Below, in pieces: positions 8,501 through 15,645 of a stretch of 34,306 nucleotides of DNA (the stretch's first letter is position 1; the number at the start of each line of letters is the position of its first letter). The notes beneath the pieces were generated by a model. It was not told the origin of the DNA. It saw only the letters and a program-made list of their open reading frames with translations, and made no database searches. The stretch lies in contig JBQTJJ010000156.1 of assembly GCA_052387235.1 (NCBI GenBank), positions 1 to 34,306 of the forward strand. Reading direction: 5' to 3'. The position numbers and the translations under genes were made by a program. Source of the stretch: JBQTJJ01 sp052387235. Its GTDB lineage: Bacteria; Actinomycetota; Acidimicrobiia; Acidimicrobiales; GCA-2861595.

Positions 8501-8779
8501 GAACAGCGCCCCGCCGCCCACGAACGCCGTCGTCCCGAGGACGGCCACGTCGCCGTTCTGGCCCCTCGGCTTCACCTGGCCGTCGAGGCCCGGGGAGGCG
8601 AGGTTGTGCGTGGCCACGTGGCGCAGCCGGACCGCCTCGATGGTGCCGGGCGCCGGCGTCTGGGCGCCTGCCGGGGTGACGGCCGGCGCCGCCAATCCCA
8701 GTCCGGTGGCGACCAGCGAGCTCGCCGCCAGCCCGGCGAAGCCACGCACGATGCGGCCTCTCGTGTTCGTTCCGGTCAT
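5543..8779 (-). CDS. Large secreted LVIVD/PA-domain protein with C-terminal 42-residue repeats (paralogue 2)
   Basis: A 1078-residue exported protein. The signal peptide ends at about residue 39 (PAGA|Q). The N-terminal half carries LVIVD-type segments (VDLSNPSAPVLRTT, WDVTNPASPAKIG, LDITDIRNPKQVG, LDVSSPSAPREVG). A protease-associated (PA) domain lies around residues 385-520. A jelly-roll, carbohydrate-binding-like insert occupies about 523-670. The last 250 residues are six tandem 42-residue units of the form GYWLVASDGGVFAFGDA. The repeats probably fold as a propeller-like structure; this is inference. No catalytic motif was recognised, so it is more likely a surface adhesion, scaffold or binding protein than an enzyme. 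A GGGGGGTAAGGG stretch precedes the ATG. It starts 74 bases after its paralogue, probably in one operon. Confidence 0.85.
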   Translation of the reverse strand: MTGTNTRGRIVRGFAGLAASSLVATGLGLAAPAVTPAGAQTPAPGTIEAVRLRHVATHNLASPGLDGQVKPRGQNGDVAVLGTTAFVGGGALFHGAHSSPGRICTDYGGVKVVDLSNPSAPVLRTTIRIEDTKGVTNRANQKFDNVSVSAGAVDALRINTPTFTGDVLAIATQRCEPSFFNGARIEFWDVTNPASPAKIGVFDPETLINPTPGATPATGAWGIFEDVRMFARGDRVYAVATTPFSIGNAHDASPFGDLRILDITDIRNPKQVGTFPPVNIGQDSVNGCRAFLAGRAAAPTPDGKSAILSFYDGATSFGPNPAAVLKIDLDNLPKVVPGTTPPQFNPSPAHWDYPPNPTVEGNAADVQPFTGPGGALMTFVSEDDLDPALTNVTITGPASSASSFRGCEILVGKKLYEFPGQQQAGPIAYVGRGCPATATVAVPDDYLADPSGKIAVVDSGGCTALEKLQRLIGAGGLAIMQSAGSEVPNTIIASGNGGYPGRPYLTIPQSGYDRIQKVPAATLNSSTFPTSWDRTTTSNVTAVARPSGRTDMFRFRSVADATDRVARGQLKVANRFAVAAGQAYTAGVFLEVQSIVSGTFRAAVVWYDAGGAALGESELASLTAVAARTRYSLDVTAPAGAVKGSVKFEWTGGAAEGTAFAESFAVVPVGLEATLKDNQGEWGAQRIIDFSRATPTEVGSYRSPTSKLWPPPDEGIYSPRLARMFGSDVAFTTWLSDGLRILDVSSPSAPREVGSFVPPAAADPAPGAGAGGGLLRGQVWPNKTLVSGVDILATDGNSCGLVVLSDINAGLHVLSFEVTRAGRPGGCGGYWSAASDGGVFSFGDATFLGSMGGKPLNSPVVGMAPTPSGAGYWLVATDGGVFSFGDAQFYGSTGAIRLNRPIVGMSATPSGKGYRLVASDGGVFAFGDAQFLGSTGALALNRPMVGMSATPSGKGYWLVASDGGIFAFGDAAFRGSTGALTLNKPVVGMAATGSGAGYWLVASDGGIFAFGDAPFHGSTGATRLNSNVVGMGATRSGKGYRLVAADGGVFAFGDASFLGSTGAIRLNAPVVATASFPR
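5546..6297 (-). repeat. Six tandem 126-bp coding repeats (42 residues each)
   Basis: Six in-frame units end the 1078-residue protein. Each contains GYWLVASDGGVFAFGDA followed by xFxGSTGAxxLNxPVVGMxATPSGK. The first unit is the most divergent (GGYWSAASDGG) and the last ends in ATASFPR. Conservation at DNA level is high enough for recombination between units. Confidence 0.85.
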
Positions 8780-8853
8780 CCCTTACCCCCCAGTTCGATC
8801 CGCCCGGCGGGCGGAGGTCGTCCACGCACCTGCTGGGACCTCGGGCGTCCGGG

Positions 8854-11565
8854 TCACCCCGGGAAGGCCCCCACTCCCACCACCGGCGAGTTGAGGCGGA
8901 TCGCCCCCGTGGAGCCCACGAACGCGGCGTCGCCGAAGGCGAAGATGCCGCCGTCGGCGGCGGTGAGCCAGTAGCCCCTCCTCGTCGGGGTGGCCGCCAT
9001 GGCGACGACCGGCGAGTTGAGGCGGATGGCACCGGTGGAGCCGAGGAACGCAGCGGTGCCGAAGGCGAAGACGCCGCCGTCGGATGCCACGAGCCAGTAC
9101 CCGGCGCCACCCGGAGCGGCGGCCATCCCGACCACGGGCCGGTTGAGCGACAGGTTGCCGGTGGAGCCGAGGAACCTGGCGTCGCCGAAGGCGAAGATCC
9201 CCCCGTCGGCGGCCACCAGCCAGTAGCCGAGGCCTGACGGCGTGGGCGTCATGCCCACGACCGGCGAGTTGAGGGCGATGGCGCCGGTGGAGCCCAGGAA
9301 GCGGGCGTCGCCGAAGGCGAACACGCCGCCGTCCGACGCGACCAGCCAGTAGCCCCTGCCCGACGGTGTGGCCGACATGGCGACGATGGGACGGTTCAGG
9401 GTGATGGCTCCGGTGGACCCGAGGAAGCGGGCGTCGCCGAAGGCGAAGACGCCGCCGTCCGCGGCCACCAGCCAGTAGCCCTTGCCCGACGGCGTGGGCG
9501 CCATACCCACGATCGGCCGGTTCAGCCTGGTGCCGCCCATCGAGCCGAAGAAGTCGGAGGAGCCGAAGGCGAAGACGCCGCCGTCGGCGGCAGCCGTCCA
9601 GTAGCCGGCGCCCAGTTCGAGGACGTACAGGCCCGAGTGGATGTCGGTGATGACCACGTACCCGGGCATCGTGTCGACGCCGATGACGTGGGCCTTGCCG
9701 GGGATGGTGGACGTGGGATCAGGCGAATCCGGAGGGACGAAGGACGCGATCTCCGTCGGCGTCGGCGTGGTGAGGTCGAGGACGCGCAGCCCGTCGGAGT
9801 TCCACGCCGCGTAGGCGCGGGTGCCGCGGGCGATGGCGTGGTGCACCGAGTACACGCCGCTGTCCGGCGGTGGGAACTGGAGCGAGCGGGGCGTGCGGAA
9901 CACGCCGAGGGAGCTCGGAGCAGCCGGGTTGGCCAGGTCGAGGCTGCGGAGCCCGCCCCACTCACCGGCACGGTCCACCATGGCGCCCGTGACCGCCTGA
10001 CCACCGGTGCAGGTGCCGCCGGCGCCGCCCGAGTAGGTGGGGCACAGCGCGTCGCGCAGGGCGTCGCCGTCACCCTTCTCCACGATGAAGGCCGGGATGT
10101 CCAGGCCGGCGGGGTTCCCGTCAGGGGAGAACGACGGGGTGGCGTTGGTGTCGGCGAAGACCACCCCCACCGCCCCGGCCTGCTGGGCCCGCAGCACCCG
10201 GTCGTGGAACTGGCAGATCCCGCCGATGCCCGTCTGGCGGGTGGGGTTCCGGTCGATGAGGGCGATCTTGCCGGCCGGGTTGCCGAGGTACGGGTCGGCC
10301 ACGGTCACGGTCCCGATGGCCGGGCAGCCGCGCCCGACGTAGACCAGCTCGCCCGGGACCTGCTGGTTGGGCTTGCGGTAGACCTGGGCCGTGTTCTCGG
10401 GGTCGAAGAGGGTGAACATGGCCTCGCAGGCGAACTTCGAGCCGGCGAGGGAGGCGGGCGCGTCCACCCGGAGGGTGGAGGTGGGGGCGACCCAGTCCTC
10501 CTCCGCCACCAGGCCGAGCTGGCGTCCGGCGACGTCGGCCCATGCCGCATGGCCGGCGCTGCCCTCGAGGTTCCGGTCCAGGGGGTACTCGAAGCGCCCG
10601 AGTGACTTCGGGGCGGCCGGGTTGGAGATGTCGACCGACCACACGCCCTCGTCGAGGTAGCTCAGCAGGGCCTTGCTCCCGTCCGGGCTGGGCTCGGCCT
10701 CGTGTCCCGAGTAGAAGGTCCGGCAGCCGTTGGGCCGGAAGAAGCCGCCACCGCCGGTGGGCCTCTCCCCGAGGGACGGGAAGGCGCCCAGCTGGACCGG
10801 GGTGCGGGGGTTGGTCACGTCGACGATGCGCAGGTCGCCCGAGGGCAGCGCCGCCGCCGAGGCGCCGGGCTGGGTGGACAGGGACAACACCCGGCCGTCG
10901 GGCCGCTGGAACAGCTCCACCGAGTGCTGGGACGAGGCGCAGCGGGTGGAGCTGGTGGCGCTGCACTCCGGCGCCGCCGGCGGGACGTTGTCGGCGTCGG
11001 CCTGGTACCTCCCGAGGAACTGCGGGGAGGCCGGGTTCGAGACGTCGTAGTAGGCCACGCCCTTCTCGGCGTTGGCGCCGGGCGTGCCGCAGGTGGCCAG
11101 GGCGACGGCGGCGAGGTCGCCCGTGAAGGAGGGCGTCGCCACCTTGAGGGCCGCCACGTCGAGGGCCACCACCCCGCTCGGAACCGGGATGGTGGAGGCG
11201 ACGGTGGGGCGGGCCGGATCGGCGAGGCTCACGATCTTGACCGTGACGTCGCGGCACTGGATCGGGTTGTACCAGTTGACGTGCGCAGCCTGGGCCGAGA
11301 TCAGGCCGGCGCCCACCACCGCGGTGGTGCCCACCACCGCCACGTCGGCGTTGCGGCCACCGCCGCCGAGGTCGCTGCGCCCGACCAGGCGCAGGCCGCC
11401 GCCGGCGTGGGTGGCGGCCGCCACGTCGGCCCCGGCGCCGGCCGGCGCCGGCCCGGCCTCCGCCGCCGGTGCGGCCCCGGCCGGCGCCGGGGCCGTACCG
11501 GCGAGGAGCACGGCGAGCGCGCACGCGCGGCGGGTGGCGGTGCAGGCGATGGCGATGCGTCTCAT
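8854..11565 (-). CDS. Large secreted LVIVD/PA-domain protein with C-terminal 42-residue repeats (paralogue 1)
   Basis: A 903-residue exported protein with a signal peptide of about 32 residues (ACALAVLLAGTAPAPAGA). LVIVD-type segments follow (VDVTNPRTPVQLG, VDISNPAAPKSLG, LDLANPAAPSSLG, LDLTTPTPTEIAS). A PA domain lies roughly at 355-500, with the cysteine-containing GRGCPAIGTV shared with its neighbour. Six C-terminal 42-residue repeats (GYWLVAADGGVFAFGDA) end the protein. Unlike the downstream paralogue it lacks the jelly-roll insert after the PA domain. A GGAGG ribosome-binding site lies just before the ATG, and a sigma70-like promoter is visible about 140 bases upstream. Likely first gene of a two-gene operon. 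No enzyme motif recognised; a surface role is inferred. Confidence 0.87.
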   Translation of the reverse strand: MRRIAIACTATRRACALAVLLAGTAPAPAGAAPAAEAGPAPAGAGADVAAATHAGGGLRLVGRSDLGGGGRNADVAVVGTTAVVGAGLISAQAAHVNWYNPIQCRDVTVKIVSLADPARPTVASTIPVPSGVVALDVAALKVATPSFTGDLAAVALATCGTPGANAEKGVAYYDVSNPASPQFLGRYQADADNVPPAAPECSATSSTRCASSQHSVELFQRPDGRVLSLSTQPGASAAALPSGDLRIVDVTNPRTPVQLGAFPSLGERPTGGGGFFRPNGCRTFYSGHEAEPSPDGSKALLSYLDEGVWSVDISNPAAPKSLGRFEYPLDRNLEGSAGHAAWADVAGRQLGLVAEEDWVAPTSTLRVDAPASLAGSKFACEAMFTLFDPENTAQVYRKPNQQVPGELVYVGRGCPAIGTVTVADPYLGNPAGKIALIDRNPTRQTGIGGICQFHDRVLRAQQAGAVGVVFADTNATPSFSPDGNPAGLDIPAFIVEKGDGDALRDALCPTYSGGAGGTCTGGQAVTGAMVDRAGEWGGLRSLDLANPAAPSSLGVFRTPRSLQFPPPDSGVYSVHHAIARGTRAYAAWNSDGLRVLDLTTPTPTEIASFVPPDSPDPTSTIPGKAHVIGVDTMPGYVVITDIHSGLYVLELGAGYWTAAADGGVFAFGSSDFFGSMGGTRLNRPIVGMAPTPSGKGYWLVAADGGVFAFGDARFLGSTGAITLNRPIVAMSATPSGRGYWLVASDGGVFAFGDARFLGSTGAIALNSPVVGMTPTPSGLGYWLVAADGGIFAFGDARFLGSTGNLSLNRPVVGMAAAPGGAGYWLVASDGGVFAFGTAAFLGSTGAIRLNSPVVAMAATPTRRGYWLTAADGGIFAFGDAAFVGSTGAIRLNSPVVGVGAFPG
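8857..9606 (-). repeat. Six tandem 126-bp coding repeats (42 residues each), second set
   Basis: The last quarter of the 903-residue protein consists of six units built on GYWLVAADGGVFAFGDARF and GSTGAIxLNxPVVGM. They match the set at 5546-6297 in unit length and number, so the repeat block was probably already present before the gene duplicated. Confidence 0.85.
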
Positions 11566-11706
11566 GTGCCCTCCGGCTTCCGGGACCGATGACGGGTTCC
11601 GAGGGCGGCGGCCCGGCCCCCGGCGCGGTTCGACCCCGGCGCTCGGCCCACGCAGCCCGTGGACAGCATCCGGTGGGATCCGGCCCCCCGACCCAGTGAT
11701 GGCCAG

Positions 11707-11735
11707 AACCTAGAGACCCCAAGTTCTTCCTGCAA
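11707..11735 (-). promoter_or_regulatory. Sigma70-like promoter for the secreted paralogue pair
   Basis: On the minus strand, TTGCAG (-35, 11735-11730) is followed after 17 bases by TAGGTT (-10, 11712-11707). A transcript from here would carry a leader of about 135 bases before the ATG at 11565. I saw no known riboswitch in that leader. Confidence 0.5.
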
Positions 11736-11798
11736 TAGGTGTTTACGTACATCTACCGGCGCCGGCCGGCCCGGGGCCGGGTCCAACAGGCCGTCCGC

Positions 11799-11804
11799 TA
11801 CCAT
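11799..11804 (+). promoter_or_regulatory. -10 hexamer TACCAT upstream of ftsH
   Basis: TACCAT lies 54 bases before the GTG start of ftsH. It would give a transcript with a normal untranslated leader and ribosome-binding site, unlike the leaderless genes in this window. Confidence 0.4.
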
Positions 11805-11847
11805 CGATCAGCGGCGTGGCACGTCCGGCGTGCTGCTCCGGAGCACC

Positions 11848-11853
11848 GGGAGG
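11848..11853 (+). promoter_or_regulatory. Ribosome-binding site GGGAGG deciding the ftsH start
   Basis: GGGAGG sits five bases upstream of the GTG at 11859. It supports that codon over the upstream TTG at which the open frame begins (11739). Confidence 0.6.
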
Positions 11854-11858
11854 CTCGC

Positions 11859-13760
11859 GTGTCGAACCGGCCGACTCGACGGCCCTTCTACAAGAAGGCA
11901 GTGTTCTGGGTGGCGCTGTGCATCCCGGCGCTGCTGCTCGTCTACGCCACTTTGATGTACCTCACCCTGCCGCGCACCGCGGGCGAGGAGGCGGGCCTGG
12001 CCCGGTTCCTGGAGCTCAGCGACACCGGGGAGATCGAGCGCGCCGTGCTGCTCAGCCAGGACCGCCGGGTGCTCTTCGTCCAGGACGGCAGGGAGTACTG
12101 GACGTCACTGCCCAGCTCCGACGAGTACCAGAGCCTCTTCCTCGACAACGCACTGGCCCAGGGGACCCAGCTCGACATCGACCAGCAGGAGCTGAAGGGC
12201 CTGCTCACGCCGGCCACCTACATCCTCCCGGCCCTCATCATCGTGTCGGCCTTCCTGCTGTTCTTCCTGCTGATGCGGGGCGGCGGCGGGGCCAACCCGT
12301 TCCTGAAGGCCGCCGCCCGCCGCGGCGCGGCCGACAAGGCCATCACCTTCGACGACGTGGCCGGCGCGGACGAGGCCATCTCGGAGGTGCGCGAGGTGCG
12401 CGACTACCTCATGGCGCCCGAGCGGTTCCAGCAGCTCGGGGCCGAGGCACCCCGCGGCATCCTCCTCGTGGGCCCGCCCGGCACGGGCAAGACCCTCCTG
12501 GCCCGGGCCGTGGCCGGGGAGGCCGGCGTGCCGTTCTTCTCCATGTCCGGCACCGACTTCGTGGAGATGTACGTCGGCGTGGGCGCGGCCCGGGTGCGCG
12601 ACCTGTTCCGCCAGGTCCGGGAGCGGGCGCCCGCCATCCTCTTCATCGACGAGCTCGACGCCGTCGGGCGCTCCCGGGTGGCGGGGGCGGCCGCCGGCCA
12701 GGACGAGCGCGACCAGACCCTCAACCAGCTGCTGGTGGAGCTCGACGGCTTCGAGCGCGACACCGGCGTCGTCCTCGTCGGGGCCACCAACCGTCCCGAC
12801 GTGCTGGACCCGGCCCTGCTCCGCCGGGGCCGCTTCGACCGCCAGGTGGTCGTCGACCGACCCGATCGCAGCGGCCGCCTCGCCATCCTCCAGGTCCACG
12901 CCCGGGGCAAGCCTCTCGACCCCGGCGTCGACCTGGCCCGCCTGGCCGGGCAGACCCCGGGCTTCACCGGCGCCGACCTGGCCAGCGTGCTCAACGAGGC
13001 CGCCCTGCTCACCGCCCGCCGCGGCGGCCGCACCATCACCCAGGCCGAGCTGGAGCGGGCCGTCGAGCGCATCATGAGCGGGAGCGAGGGTCGCACCCAC
13101 GTGCTGTCCCAGGACGAGAAGCGCACGCTGGCGTACCACGAGTCCGGCCACGCCATCGTGGGCTGGACCACGCCGGCCGCCGGTCCCGTGACCAAGATCT
13201 CCATCGTGAGCCGGGGCCGGGTGGGGGGCTTCACCCAGATGGTCCCCGAGGAGGAGCGGCTGGTGGTGGGCCGCGACGAGCTGAAGGACCGCCTGGCCGT
13301 GCTGATGGGCGGCCTGGCGGCCGAGGAGCTGGCGCTCGGTCAGCCCAGCAACGGTGGCGGCAGCGACCTGCGCCGGGCCACCGGCCTGGCCCGGCGGATG
13401 GTGTGCGAGCTGGGCATGAGCGCGGAACTCGGGCGCCGGACCCTGGGCGTCCCCACGGCCGGGCCCTACCTGGACGACGGGCGCCTCGATCCCGACTACT
13501 CGGCCGAGGTGGCAGCCAAGATCGACGCCGAGATCGCCCGGCTGGGCGACGAGGCCTTCGCCCGGGCCACCGCCGTGCTCTCCGACAATCGCGCCATTCT
13601 CGACGACCTGGCCGCCGTCCTGGTGGAGCGGGAGACGCTGCGCGACGACGACCTGGCCCGGTTCTCCGCCGCCGTCGTCGCCGGGCCGGCCATGGACGAG
13701 CACGCCCGGCGATCGCCGAAGGCGAGTTCGTCGGTTCCGTCGCGGCGCGGGCCCGGGTAG
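11859..13760 (+). CDS. ftsH: ATP-dependent zinc metalloprotease FtsH
   Basis: A 633-residue membrane-anchored AAA+ protease. Two transmembrane helices (about 14-34 and 121-141) flank a periplasmic-type domain. Then come Walker A (GPPGTGKT, about 205), Walker B (ILFIDELDAVG), the second region of homology ending in RRGRFDRQ, and the zinc site HESGH at about 427 with a distal aspartate in GGGSDLRRAT. All catalytic parts are intact. FtsH degrades misassembled membrane proteins and short-lived regulators. The protein stops soon after the peptidase domain, with only a short basic/serine tail. The GTG start is chosen for its GGGAGG site. It is divergent from the large secreted genes. Confidence 0.96.
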   Translation: MSNRPTRRPFYKKAVFWVALCIPALLLVYATLMYLTLPRTAGEEAGLARFLELSDTGEIERAVLLSQDRRVLFVQDGREYWTSLPSSDEYQSLFLDNALAQGTQLDIDQQELKGLLTPATYILPALIIVSAFLLFFLLMRGGGGANPFLKAAARRGAADKAITFDDVAGADEAISEVREVRDYLMAPERFQQLGAEAPRGILLVGPPGTGKTLLARAVAGEAGVPFFSMSGTDFVEMYVGVGAARVRDLFRQVRERAPAILFIDELDAVGRSRVAGAAAGQDERDQTLNQLLVELDGFERDTGVVLVGATNRPDVLDPALLRRGRFDRQVVVDRPDRSGRLAILQVHARGKPLDPGVDLARLAGQTPGFTGADLASVLNEAALLTARRGGRTITQAELERAVERIMSGSEGRTHVLSQDEKRTLAYHESGHAIVGWTTPAAGPVTKISIVSRGRVGGFTQMVPEEERLVVGRDELKDRLAVLMGGLAAEELALGQPSNGGGSDLRRATGLARRMVCELGMSAELGRRTLGVPTAGPYLDDGRLDPDYSAEVAAKIDAEIARLGDEAFARATAVLSDNRAILDDLAAVLVERETLRDDDLARFSAAVVAGPAMDEHARRSPKASSSVPSRRGPG

Positions 13761-13785
13761 CGCCCCTCCTCCCATATGTCGTACC

Positions 13786-13791
13786 TAGCGT
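13786..13791 (+). promoter_or_regulatory. -10 hexamer TAGCGT of leaderless 18-codon ORF
   Basis: TAGCGT ends seven bases before the ATG at 13799, placing the predicted transcript start on that ATG rather than on the surface-protein gene at 13852. Confidence 0.5.
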
Positions 13792-13798
13792 GCGCCTC

Positions 13799-13855
13799 AT
13801 GTACGTGACAGACTTGGACAGGGTTCTGCACGCAGCGAGAGCGAGGTCGTCATGA
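13799..13855 (+). CDS. 18-residue leader peptide, coupled to the downstream gene
   Basis: The ORF encodes MYVTDLDRVLHAARARSS. Its TGA stop overlaps the ATG of the surface-protein gene (ATGA, 13852-13855), so translation of the two is probably coupled. A TAGCGT -10 element ends seven bases upstream, so the message would begin on this ATG. The peptide has no recognisable family. Its role may be only to load ribosomes onto a leaderless message, or it could sense translation of particular codons; it has no run of one amino acid that would suggest classical attenuation. Confidence 0.45.
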   Translation: MYVTDLDRVLHAARARSS

Positions 13856-14718
13856 CGGTGCATCGGGGGCTCGGCGCCAGACGGGGGCTCGGCCTGGCGG
13901 GCCTGGCGACGGTGATGGCGGTGGTGTTGGTGGCACCGGCCTTCGCCTGCACCCCCGGCGGCGGCAGCATCAGCGTCCGGCCGGCCCGGGCCGAGGTCGG
14001 CACCGGTATCGACGTGGTGGGCACCGGCTTCGAGGGCCAGGCCGGCGCCTCGCAGGTCGACCTGCGCTGGGGCGGGGCATCGGGCCAGCTCCTCGCCCAG
14101 GTGTCCCCCGACGAGGCGGGCGGGTTCTCGCAGTCGATCACCGTTCCCGCCACGGCCCAGCCCGGCTGGCACCAGGTCACCGCCAGCCAGAAGCGGCTCA
14201 ACGCCGACACCTTCGCGGTGAGCAACTTCGCCTTCGAGGTCACCGGCGTTCCCGCCCCGGCGCCCGCGCCGGCAGCCACGGCGGCCACGCCCGCACCCGC
14301 ACCCGCTCCCGCGGCTGATCCCACCCCGGCCCAGCCCGTGGCCAGCGCCGCGCCGGCGCCGGCCCCGGCGGCCCGGCCCGCCCCGGTCGCCACCCGCCCG
14401 CCCACCCAGGCTGCTGCCGCCCCGGTCCCCGCTCCTGTGGCCCCCGCCCCGGTGCCTGCGGCCCCGGACCAGGGTCTGCGGCTGTCCGAACTGCGGGACA
14501 CCGATCCCGCGGGCGTCGGCCTCAACGCCGGCCCCATCGAGCCCCTGGTGGTCAGCGACCCCGCCGTCATGGGCGGCCCCCGCAGCATCGACTCCGGTCC
14601 CCCGCTGTGGATGCTCATCCCGCTGGTCCTCGTCGGCCTGACCCTCTTCTCGGCCAGCTGCGCCGTCGTGGTCAACGAGGTGCGCACCCGGCGGAGCCGG
14701 GCCAGGGTCAAGGCCTAG
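13852..14718 (+). CDS. Cell-surface protein: signal peptide, Ig-like domain, Pro/Ala linker, C-terminal anchor
   Basis: A 288-residue exported protein. A signal peptide (LGLAGLATVMAVVLVAPAFA) is followed by a folded domain of about 100 residues with an IPT/Ig-like look (GTGIDVVGTGFEGQ ... SITVPATAQPGWHQVTA). Then comes a long Pro/Ala-rich linker of AP repeats. A hydrophobic helix (LWMLIPLVLVGLTLFSASCAVVV) and a basic tail (RTRRSRARVKA) anchor it in the membrane. The architecture suits a stalked surface protein that crosses the wall. The AGCGAGG segment about six bases upstream of the ATG and the overlapping leader ORF may both serve initiation. Specific function unknown. Confidence 0.8.
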   Translation: MTVHRGLGARRGLGLAGLATVMAVVLVAPAFACTPGGGSISVRPARAEVGTGIDVVGTGFEGQAGASQVDLRWGGASGQLLAQVSPDEAGGFSQSITVPATAQPGWHQVTASQKRLNADTFAVSNFAFEVTGVPAPAPAPAATAATPAPAPAPAADPTPAQPVASAAPAPAPAARPAPVATRPPTQAAAAPVPAPVAPAPVPAAPDQGLRLSELRDTDPAGVGLNAGPIEPLVVSDPAVMGGPRSIDSGPPLWMLIPLVLVGLTLFSASCAVVVNEVRTRRSRARVKA

Positions 14719-14755
14719 CCCCGGGGCGCGGCGGCGCCGGCTGGAGAACCCCGTA

Positions 14756-14787
14756 CTCAGGCGTAGGGCCCAGGCCCTACGCCTGAG
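14756..14787. terminator. Perfect 15-bp stem-loop between convergent genes
   Basis: CTCAGGCGTAGGGCC (14756-14770), two bases CA, then its exact complement (14773-14787). It lies 37 bases after the plus-strand surface-protein stop, and its right arm contains the last codons and TAG of the minus-strand small gene. There is no long T-tract on either side. Probably a bidirectional terminator. Confidence 0.65.
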
Positions 14788-14974
14788 GCGTCTTTCGGGG
14801 CCGGCGGGCCTGCTGCTCGAGGAAGGCGCCCAGCCTGCGGGCCTCGGCCGGCGGCAGGCGCACCGTTCCCACGCACTGGTCGGAGCGCCAGATGCTGAGC
14901 ACGACGACCTCGGCCTCGGTGTGCCAGGTCACGCGCAGTGCCTGGCCCCGGTCGTCGAGGAACAGCTGGCCCAC
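14777..14974 (-). CDS. Conserved-looking 65-residue hypothetical protein
   Basis: A small cytoplasmic protein with a beta-rich core (LRVTWHTEAEVVVLSIWRS, then CVGTVRLPPAEA) and a helical, basic C-terminus (RLGAFLEQQARRPRK). It resembles short actinobacterial proteins of unknown function; I cannot name the family. It starts at a GTG, with TACCCT ending exactly seven bases upstream, so a leaderless message is likely. Its stop codon lies inside the right arm of the terminator stem. Confidence 0.7.
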   Translation of the reverse strand: MGQLFLDDRGQALRVTWHTEAEVVVLSIWRSDQCVGTVRLPPAEARRLGAFLEQQARRPRKTPQA

Positions 14975-14981
14975 GGCCCCG

Positions 14982-14987
14982 AGGGTA
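14982..14987 (-). promoter_or_regulatory. -10 hexamer TACCCT, probable leaderless start for 14974
   Basis: On the minus strand TACCCT ends seven bases before the GTG at 14974, the commonest spacing among the starts in this window. Confidence 0.5.
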
Positions 14988-15036
14988 CCGGCGGGCGAAC
15001 CCGGCGGGCGGGCCGGTCGCTGTCACAGCCCCCGGC

Positions 15037-15042
15037 CACACT
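15037..15042 (+). promoter_or_regulatory. -10-like CACACT before the thermonuclease start
   Basis: CACACT ends seven bases before the GTG at 15050 but only one base before the other in-frame GTG at 15044, so it favours 15050. The hexamer lacks the first T of the consensus. Confidence 0.3.
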
Positions 15043-15049
15043 GGTGCCC

Positions 15050-15604
15050 GTGCGACGCCTCGCCGTGCTCGTTTCCATCCTCACCCTGGCCGTCGCGCCC
15101 GGGTGCAGCCGCGCCGGGCCAGGAGCGGAGGAGGCGCCGGCCGGCGCCGGGCGGGCCGAGGTCACCCGGGTGGTGGACGGCGACACCATCCGCGTCCGCC
15201 TCGACGGCACGGAGGAGCGGGTCCGCCTCATCGGCATCGACACGCCGGAGACGCACGGCCGCGGCGGTCTGCGGGAGTGCTTCGGCGAGGAGGCCAGCCG
15301 CCACCTGAAGGAGCTGCTGCCGCCGGGCACGGCCGTCCGCCTCGTGCGCGACGTCGAGGCCCGGGACCGCTACGGCCGGCTCCTCGCCTACGTGTACCGG
15401 CATCGGGACGGCCTGTTCGTGAACCTGGCCCTGGCCCGGGACGGCTACGCCGCCGTCCTCACCTACCCGCCCAACGTCGCCCACGCCCCGGAGTTCGTGG
15501 AGGCGGTGCGCTCGGCCCGGATGGCCGGGCGCGGCCTGTGGCAGCGCTGCGGCAGCGCCGACGTGCCCATCAACGCACCGCGGGCCGCCTCCACCCCCCG
15601 CTGA
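15050..15604 (+). CDS. Exported thermonuclease-family protein (SNase-like), probable lipoprotein
   Basis: About 184 residues. The N-terminal signal segment (LAVLVSILTLAVAPGC) ends in a lipobox-like cysteine at about C19. An OB-fold staphylococcal nuclease domain follows: VVDGDTI (D43), RLIGIDTPET (R59, D64, T65, E67) and RYGRLLAYVY (R110) match the calcium-binding and catalytic residues of micrococcal nuclease. It should be a calcium-dependent extracytoplasmic nuclease. Two GTG codons (15044, 15050) could start it. A Cys pair (RECFGEE and WQRCGSA) may form a disulfide, as in related thermonucleases. The ChbG-like gene follows after 41 bases, with its own promoter. Confidence 0.88.
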   Translation: MRRLAVLVSILTLAVAPGCSRAGPGAEEAPAGAGRAEVTRVVDGDTIRVRLDGTEERVRLIGIDTPETHGRGGLRECFGEEASRHLKELLPPGTAVRLVRDVEARDRYGRLLAYVYRHRDGLFVNLALARDGYAAVLTYPPNVAHAPEFVEAVRSARMAGRGLWQRCGSADVPINAPRAASTPR

Positions 15605-15632
15605 GGCGGCGCGCCGGGTCCCGCCCGACGGC

Positions 15633-15638
15633 TACCGT
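15633..15638 (+). promoter_or_regulatory. -10 hexamer TACCGT, probable leaderless start for 15646
   Basis: TACCGT ends seven bases before the GTG at 15646, which is also where the protein family normally begins. Confidence 0.55.
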
Positions 15639-15645
15639 CACCGGC

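Noticed and set aside
5546..9606. Regular repeats considered as a CRISPR array or satellite
   Set aside because: Units are 126 bp, contiguous, in frame and encode 42-residue protein repeats; there are no spacers.
11740..11755. TACGTA palindrome and an ATGTACGT shared with 13799
   Set aside because: The shared stretch is eight bases and both sit in GC-rich divergent sequence; too short to separate from chance.
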